DNA of 35,514 bases from an uncultured Actinomycetes bacterium. Lineage in GTDB: Bacteria > Actinomycetota > Actinomycetes > Nanopelagicales > Nanopelagicaceae. The notes below the pieces were generated by a model that saw nothing but the letters and a program-made list of their open reading frames with translations, was not told where the DNA came from and ran no database searches. This document shows, in pieces, positions 32,011 through 35,514 of the stretch. Both the position numbers and the translations under genes were made by a program. Where the stretch lies: the NCBI GenBank assembly GCA_903844115.1, contig CAIMSI010000084.1:1-35514 (forward strand). The letters run 5' to 3'. The first letter of the stretch is position 1. Each line of letters opens with the position of its first letter.

Positions 32011-32987
32011 TGAAAGCTCTTCAATTTATGTCTCCAAATGTTATGTCAGTAAATAACATTGATATTCCTAAAATTGCAGATGATGAAGTCCTGCTTGCCA
32101 GCCGCGCAGTAGGTATCTGTCACTCAGATATCGAGTTGCTTGAAGGCCGCTACATCATTCCTTTTAAGTACCCAGTAATACCTGGCCACGAGTGGACCGG
32201 TGAAGTTATGGAAGTCGGCAAGAAGGTAACGACTCTCAAAGCTGGTGATCGCGTTGTTGGAGAATGCGTTATTGGCCAGGAACACTTTGGTTTCAGTATT
32301 AGTGGTGCTATGGCCGATTACTTTGTTGCAAAACCTGATTGGCTTCACAAGATTCCGGAAAACCTTTCTTATACACAAGGCGCACTCGTCGAGCCATTTA
32401 GCTGTGGTTACTACGCAACTGTTCGCGCAGACAATCTAGACGGCAGCGACACTGTTGTTGTATTTGGCGCAGGTCCAATTGGTCTTGGCGTTGTCGCAGC
32501 AAGTGCTGCAAAGCGCGCACGCGTTATCGTGGTTGAGCCATCGGCTGCACGTGCACAAGTTGCGCTCAGTCTTGGCGCCGAAGATGTTGTCGACCCAACA
32601 AAAGGTTCTGTTGCAGATCAGGTCATGGCGCTCACCCAGGGACAGGGAGCATCTGTTGTTATTGATGCAAGCGGGCGCCCGGACGCGATGTCAGCAACCC
32701 TTGAAGTCGCTGCTTTTCGCGCTCGTATCGTGATCATTGGAATTAGCGTTGGTGGAAGCGCCCCTACACAAATGGGCCTCATCCAATCTAAGGAACTCCA
32801 AGTGCGCGGAATTATTGGTTCTCCTGGCGTTTGGCCACAAACCATTAAATTCCTTGCTCGTACGAATATTGATTTATCGAAGCTTGTTACATCAACATTT
32901 GATATTAGCGAAGCGAATTTGGCTTACGACAAGGTCTTGACTGACAAGAGCCAGATTAAGGTTCACGTTACAAATACCAAGTCATGA
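32010..32987 (+). CDS. Zinc-type medium-chain dehydrogenase lacking the structural-zinc loop
   Basis: A 325-residue MDR-family alcohol/polyol dehydrogenase. The catalytic zinc site is present: Cys37 (GICHSD), His60-Glu61 (PGHEW) and Glu128 (ALVEPF). The Rossmann motif is GAGPIG (153-158). The four-cysteine lobe that normally follows residue 86 is missing; only Cys86 remains before the sequence rejoins the family at GAMADYF, which explains the short length. Members oxidise polyols, threonine or sugar alcohols. It overlaps the SDR gene by one base and the next dehydrogenase gene by 4 nt, so the three are one translational unit. Confidence 0.88.
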   Translation: MKALQFMSPNVMSVNNIDIPKIADDEVLLASRAVGICHSDIELLEGRYIIPFKYPVIPGHEWTGEVMEVGKKVTTLKAGDRVVGECVIGQEHFGFSISGAMADYFVAKPDWLHKIPENLSYTQGALVEPFSCGYYATVRADNLDGSDTVVVFGAGPIGLGVVAASAAKRARVIVVEPSAARAQVALSLGAEDVVDPTKGSVADQVMALTQGQGASVVIDASGRPDAMSATLEVAAFRARIVIIGISVGGSAPTQMGLIQSKELQVRGIIGSPGVWPQTIKFLARTNIDLSKLVTSTFDISEANLAYDKVLTDKSQIKVHVTNTKS

Positions 32988-34045
32988 GCACTGCTAACAC
33001 TATGAAGGCAGCGGTCCTACATGCCCTTGATGATTTGCGCATTGAAGATGTAGCAATCCCAACAATTGGTGACAATGACTTGTTAATAAAAGTTGCTTAC
33101 AACGGTCTATGCGGATCTGACGCATCTGAATATCACAAAGCAACCTTGTTTGTTCCTTATAATAAACCACACCCAAACAGCAAACATGTAGGTCCAACAA
33201 TATTGGGACATGAGTTTGTTGGGACAGTTATCGAAGCCGGAAAGAATGTTCAATCATTTAACGGTAAAAAAGTTGCCTGCGGTGCTGGAGTTTCCTGTGG
33301 AAATTGCAAACGTTGCAAGGAAGGCCGTACAAATCTTTGCGCCCATTACTACACACTTGGTTTAAGTACTCATGGTGGAATGGCTGAGTTTGTATCTGCG
33401 CCTGCTAGTACCTGCGTCGAGATTCCAGAAGAAATGTCTTTTGAACGCGCTGCATTGGCACAACCCCTTGCCGTTGGAATTCATGGCGTAAACCGCGCAG
33501 GAGTAAAAGAAGGCGACACAGTCTTTCTTCTTGGTGCCGGCGCGATTGGTGCATTTGTCTGCGTTGCACTTCGAAACAAGAAAGTACATGTTGTTGCTGC
33601 CGACATTTCCCAAGAGCGACTCAATCTTGTGAAAGATCTTGGCGTTGATAAAACTATTTTGATCAGCAAAGACGCAACAGTTCAAGAACTGAAAGATCAA
33701 TTTGGAGTACAAGCAGATGTTGTTTTTGAAACTTCTGGGGCGCCAGGGGGAGTCGAAAAAGCAGTAGCTCTCACTCTTATGGGCGGCACAGCAATGCTTT
33801 TGGGCCTCAATAAGACTCCTCAGGAGCTGGTTTTTTCTGACCCTGTTTTGCGCGAAGTTACTCTGCAAACAACAGTTGCCCATGTTTGTATGGACGATAT
33901 TCCTGAAGCACTCGAACTTCTCGCCGACGGAAGCGTTGCAAAACTGCTGAGCGGTGAAACATTTAAGTTAGTAGATTCCCAAGCAGCTTTTGATTTACTC
34001 CTTAGCGGGACTTCCCAAGGAAAAATATTGATTGGAAACGGATGA
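32984..34045 (+). CDS. Zinc-dependent alcohol dehydrogenase (butanediol/sorbitol dehydrogenase-like)
   Basis: A 353-residue medium-chain dehydrogenase. Catalytic zinc residues Cys43 (LCGSD) and His76-Glu77 (GHEF) and the structural-zinc cysteines 105, 108, 111 and 119 are intact; the coenzyme motif is GAGAIG (184-189). The usual Glu of the EPLAVG segment is Gln160 here (AQPLAVG). The N-terminal half, with the insert around 57-72, most resembles (R,R)-butanediol dehydrogenases, with L-iditol/sorbitol and threonine dehydrogenases as relatives. It shares ATGA-type overlaps with genes on both sides (32984-32987 and 34042-34045). Confidence 0.9.
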   Translation: MSTANTMKAAVLHALDDLRIEDVAIPTIGDNDLLIKVAYNGLCGSDASEYHKATLFVPYNKPHPNSKHVGPTILGHEFVGTVIEAGKNVQSFNGKKVACGAGVSCGNCKRCKEGRTNLCAHYYTLGLSTHGGMAEFVSAPASTCVEIPEEMSFERAALAQPLAVGIHGVNRAGVKEGDTVFLLGAGAIGAFVCVALRNKKVHVVAADISQERLNLVKDLGVDKTILISKDATVQELKDQFGVQADVVFETSGAPGGVEKAVALTLMGGTAMLLGLNKTPQELVFSDPVLREVTLQTTVAHVCMDDIPEALELLADGSVAKLLSGETFKLVDSQAAFDLLLSGTSQGKILIGNG

Positions 34046-34914
34046 CAAACGTACTTATTGTTGGCGCCGGCAAAATGGGTTCGGCTATCGCCAAGGAACT
34101 TGCTCAAGATGGTGTACCGGTCACGATGTGGAATCGCACTGTCGAAAAACTTGATGCGCTGAGAAAAGAAATTGCTGCGCCATCCTTTTCAACTTCAAGT
34201 GACCTCAAAGCATCTGTAGCTTCTGCTGACATCATCATTACATTTTTAACATCGGGCACAACTGTTGAAGAAGTTTTGCTTGCTCCCGGATTACTTGAGG
34301 CGTGTAAGAAATCGGCAATCATTGTTGATATGAGTACAAGTGGAGTCCAAACTCCTCATGTTTTGAACAAAGCTATTACGGCTGCTGGGCTTCGCTTTGT
34401 AGATGCTCCGGTTTCTGGAAGCATGGCGACAATTGCATCCCACCAACTTTTGGTTATGGCTAGCGGTGAAGCGAGCGCAATTGATGCGGTAACTCCGACC
34501 TTGATGAAATTCTCAAAGAAAGTTGCAAACCTTGGCGCGGCTGGAAATGGTCAAGTTATGAAATTGGCCGTCAACTTGATCGTGCATTCGCTGAGCGCGG
34601 CTATAGCCGAAGCACTCGCAATTGCGACAAAGGGTGGAATCGATATCGACGCTGCCTATGACATTCTTGAAGAAAGCGTTGTTGCCGCGCCGTTCTTGAA
34701 ATACTAGCGCGCTGCCTTCACCAATCCTGATACGCCCGTTGCAATGCGAATCGATACAGTTGTGAAGGATATGAACCTCATCGCGGCCCTGGGGGATCAG
34801 CTTGGTCTTCCGCTTATCGCCACCCCTGCAGTTCTGGACGCATATTCGGAGGCGCTCACCCAAGGCTTGGCCGCCAGCGATATGGCCCGCCTGCTGGAAA
34901 TCTTTCAGAAATAG
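34042..34914 (+). pseudogene. 3-hydroxyisobutyrate dehydrogenase-family gene interrupted by in-frame TAG
   Basis: The frame encodes a beta-hydroxyacid dehydrogenase: GAGKMG (8-13), DAPVSGS (121-127) and the catalytic Lys174 in GQVMKLAVN. It stops at TAG (34705-34707) after 221 residues. The same frame then continues without interruption for 68 codons to TAG at 34912-34914, and that stretch reads as the missing family C-terminus (NPDTPVAM, VVKDMNLIAALGDQLGLPL). Without the stop it would be 290 residues, the normal length. By hand count the tail is 118 of 207 bases G or C, richer than the preceding part. Causes: a real nonsense mutation, a base error, or readthrough. The truncated product keeps the active-site Lys but loses the end of the helical domain. 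Confidence 0.88.
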
Positions 34915-34929
34915 AGCCTGCCCAGGCTC
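34914..34929 (+). terminator. Short hairpin after the dehydrogenase operon
   Basis: GAGCCT and AGGCTC form a 6-bp stem with a GCCC loop directly at the second stop codon. The following sequence is pyrimidine- and T-rich but lacks a clean T run, so termination would be weak at best. Confidence 0.35.
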
Positions 34930-34953
34930 AAATCCCTCTATTTATTGTTACCT

Positions 34954-34984
34954 AAGCGTTATCTAAGTCGGGCAAAAAACGCTT
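34954..34984. promoter_or_regulatory. Inverted repeat AAGCGTT / AACGCTT upstream of the sugar permease
   Basis: AAGCGTT (34954-34960) and AACGCTT (34978-34984) are exact inverted repeats 17 nt apart; the right arm overlaps the putative -35 box at 34983. This is a plausible regulator site for the permease operon; the regulator is not identified. Confidence 0.4.
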
Positions 34985-35011
34985 GTGGGCACCGGACCCC
35001 CTGTGTACAGT
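34983..35011 (+). promoter_or_regulatory. Putative promoter of the RbsC-type permease gene
   Basis: TTGTGG (34983-34988), a 17-nt spacer and TACAGT (35006-35011). The leader would be about 27 nt and contain AAGAGG 6 nt before the ATG at 35045. Confidence 0.5.
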
Positions 35012-35044
35012 CACACTTCACAGCAAGGCTAAAAAGAGGTTAAC

Positions 35045-35514
35045 ATGAGTTCAATTCAATCCCGCGAAGTAAAGCGTTCTGCGCGCTTACAGATTTCGCG
35101 CGGAATGAAAACCGTTTTAGCTGGCGTAATTATTCTTTATGTAGCCAGCGCTCTTCTTGCGCCAACCAGCGTGAGCCGCGTTGCTCAATTTGGAATGCTT
35201 CCCTTCGCCGCATGTTTGGCAATCGTTGGACTTGGACAAACACTTGTCATTCAACAAGGCGGTATTGATCTTTCTGTTGCCGGAGCTGTTTCTCTCACAG
35301 TAGTTATCGTGACGTGGGGACCTGACCGCCACGATGATCGTTTAATTCCTGCAATCCTCGCCGCATTTGCTGCTGCAATCATTACCGGATTTATTAATGG
35401 CCTGCTCATTACAAAGACAAAACTTAATTCAATTGTTGCGACCCTTGGCGTAAACGCGCTCCTCTATGGCTTCATGATGGCTCTTTCTGGTGGAAGCCCG
35501 CGCCGTACAACAGA
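35045..35514 (+). CDS. RbsC/AraH-type sugar ABC transporter permease, partial (3' end outside window)
   Basis: From ATG 35045 the frame stays open to the window edge (156 residues). Hydrophobic spans begin near 22-40 and 52-70. The signature GGIDLSVAGAVSL (about 73-85) and KTKLNSIVATLGVNALLYG (about 124-142) identify the BPD_transp_2 family, the permeases of CUT2 monosaccharide importers (ribose, arabinose, xylose, autoinducer-2). It has its own ribosome-binding site AAGAGG and a putative promoter. Its place right after the dehydrogenase operon suggests it imports the sugar or polyol that those enzymes process, but the substrate is not known. Confidence 0.9.
   Translation, partial: MSSIQSREVKRSARLQISRGMKTVLAGVIILYVASALLAPTSVSRVAQFGMLPFAACLAIVGLGQTLVIQQGGIDLSVAGAVSLTVVIVTWGPDRHDDRLIPAILAAFAAAIITGFINGLLITKTKLNSIVATLGVNALLYGFMMALSGGSPRRTT

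Noticed and set aside
33362-33883. 173-codon frame opposite the second zinc dehydrogenase
   Set aside because: Cys/Phe/Ser-rich antisense shadow; the plus strand is clearly the coding one.
34705-34707. Genome-wide reassignment of TAG as a sense codon
   Set aside because: TAG ends several normal genes here (KimA-like, LCP, aldolase), so TAG is an ordinary stop in this organism.
34513-34863. 116-codon minus-strand frame spanning the in-frame TAG
   Set aside because: The plus-strand sequence on both sides of the TAG reads as dehydrogenase, so this frame is a shadow.

Overview
The window looks like part of a streamlined, moderately low-GC actinobacterial chromosome. The best taxonomic clue is a tadA gene paired with the actinobacterial TadA-associated protein; a KimA-like transporter fused to an actinobacterial OB-fold domain and an LCP-family enzyme agree with it. 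Together with very tight packing (many ATGA, TAATG or 0-4 nt junctions and no gene-free stretch above about 210 bp), this suggests a freshwater acI / Nanopelagicales-type organism. That placement is inference. I see no tRNA, rRNA, CRISPR array, transposase or phage gene.

Layout. (1) 1-13 kb is mostly housekeeping: a partial succinate-semialdehyde dehydrogenase (minus), a KimA-like potassium transporter with a C-terminal OB-fold, tadA with its partner (minus), upp and an ACT-domain malic enzyme (plus), a Uup-like ABC-F protein, an HtrA-type protease, an MFS exporter and a small membrane protein (all minus), and an LCP enzyme (plus). (2) 11.9-24.1 kb is an amino-sugar/oligosaccharide divergon. 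Leftward: SIS isomerase, binding protein, two permeases, GH4 glycosidase, ROK kinase, nagA. Rightward: a second binding protein, two permeases, a DeoR regulator and a class II aldolase. The simplest reading is import of an amino-sugar glycoside, intracellular hydrolysis, phosphorylation, deacetylation, deamination/isomerisation and aldol cleavage. No ATPase and no sugar-phosphate 1-kinase is present, so both must be encoded elsewhere. (3) 24.1-35.5 kb is a redox-rich catabolic region: lipoyl E2 and a fused E1 alpha/beta of a 2-oxoacid (or acetoin) dehydrogenase (minus); divergently a VOC protein, a GntR/FCD regulator and a ketopantoate-reductase-like enzyme; then a PRISE-type reductase (minus), an SDR, two medium-chain dehydrogenases and a 3-hydroxyisobutyrate-dehydrogenase-family gene broken by an in-frame TAG; finally the start of an RbsC-type sugar permease. 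The substrate cannot be named from sequence alone; a polyol, sugar acid or 2,3-butanediol/acetoin-like compound are all possible.

The most notable points are the transporter/OB-fold fusion, two copies of TTGYATCCAAT in the E1/VOC divergent promoter region, four 9-bp tandem repeats each containing a TCTAAT box before the SDR gene, the in-frame TAG with an intact coding continuation, and the unassigned dehydrogenase cluster itself.
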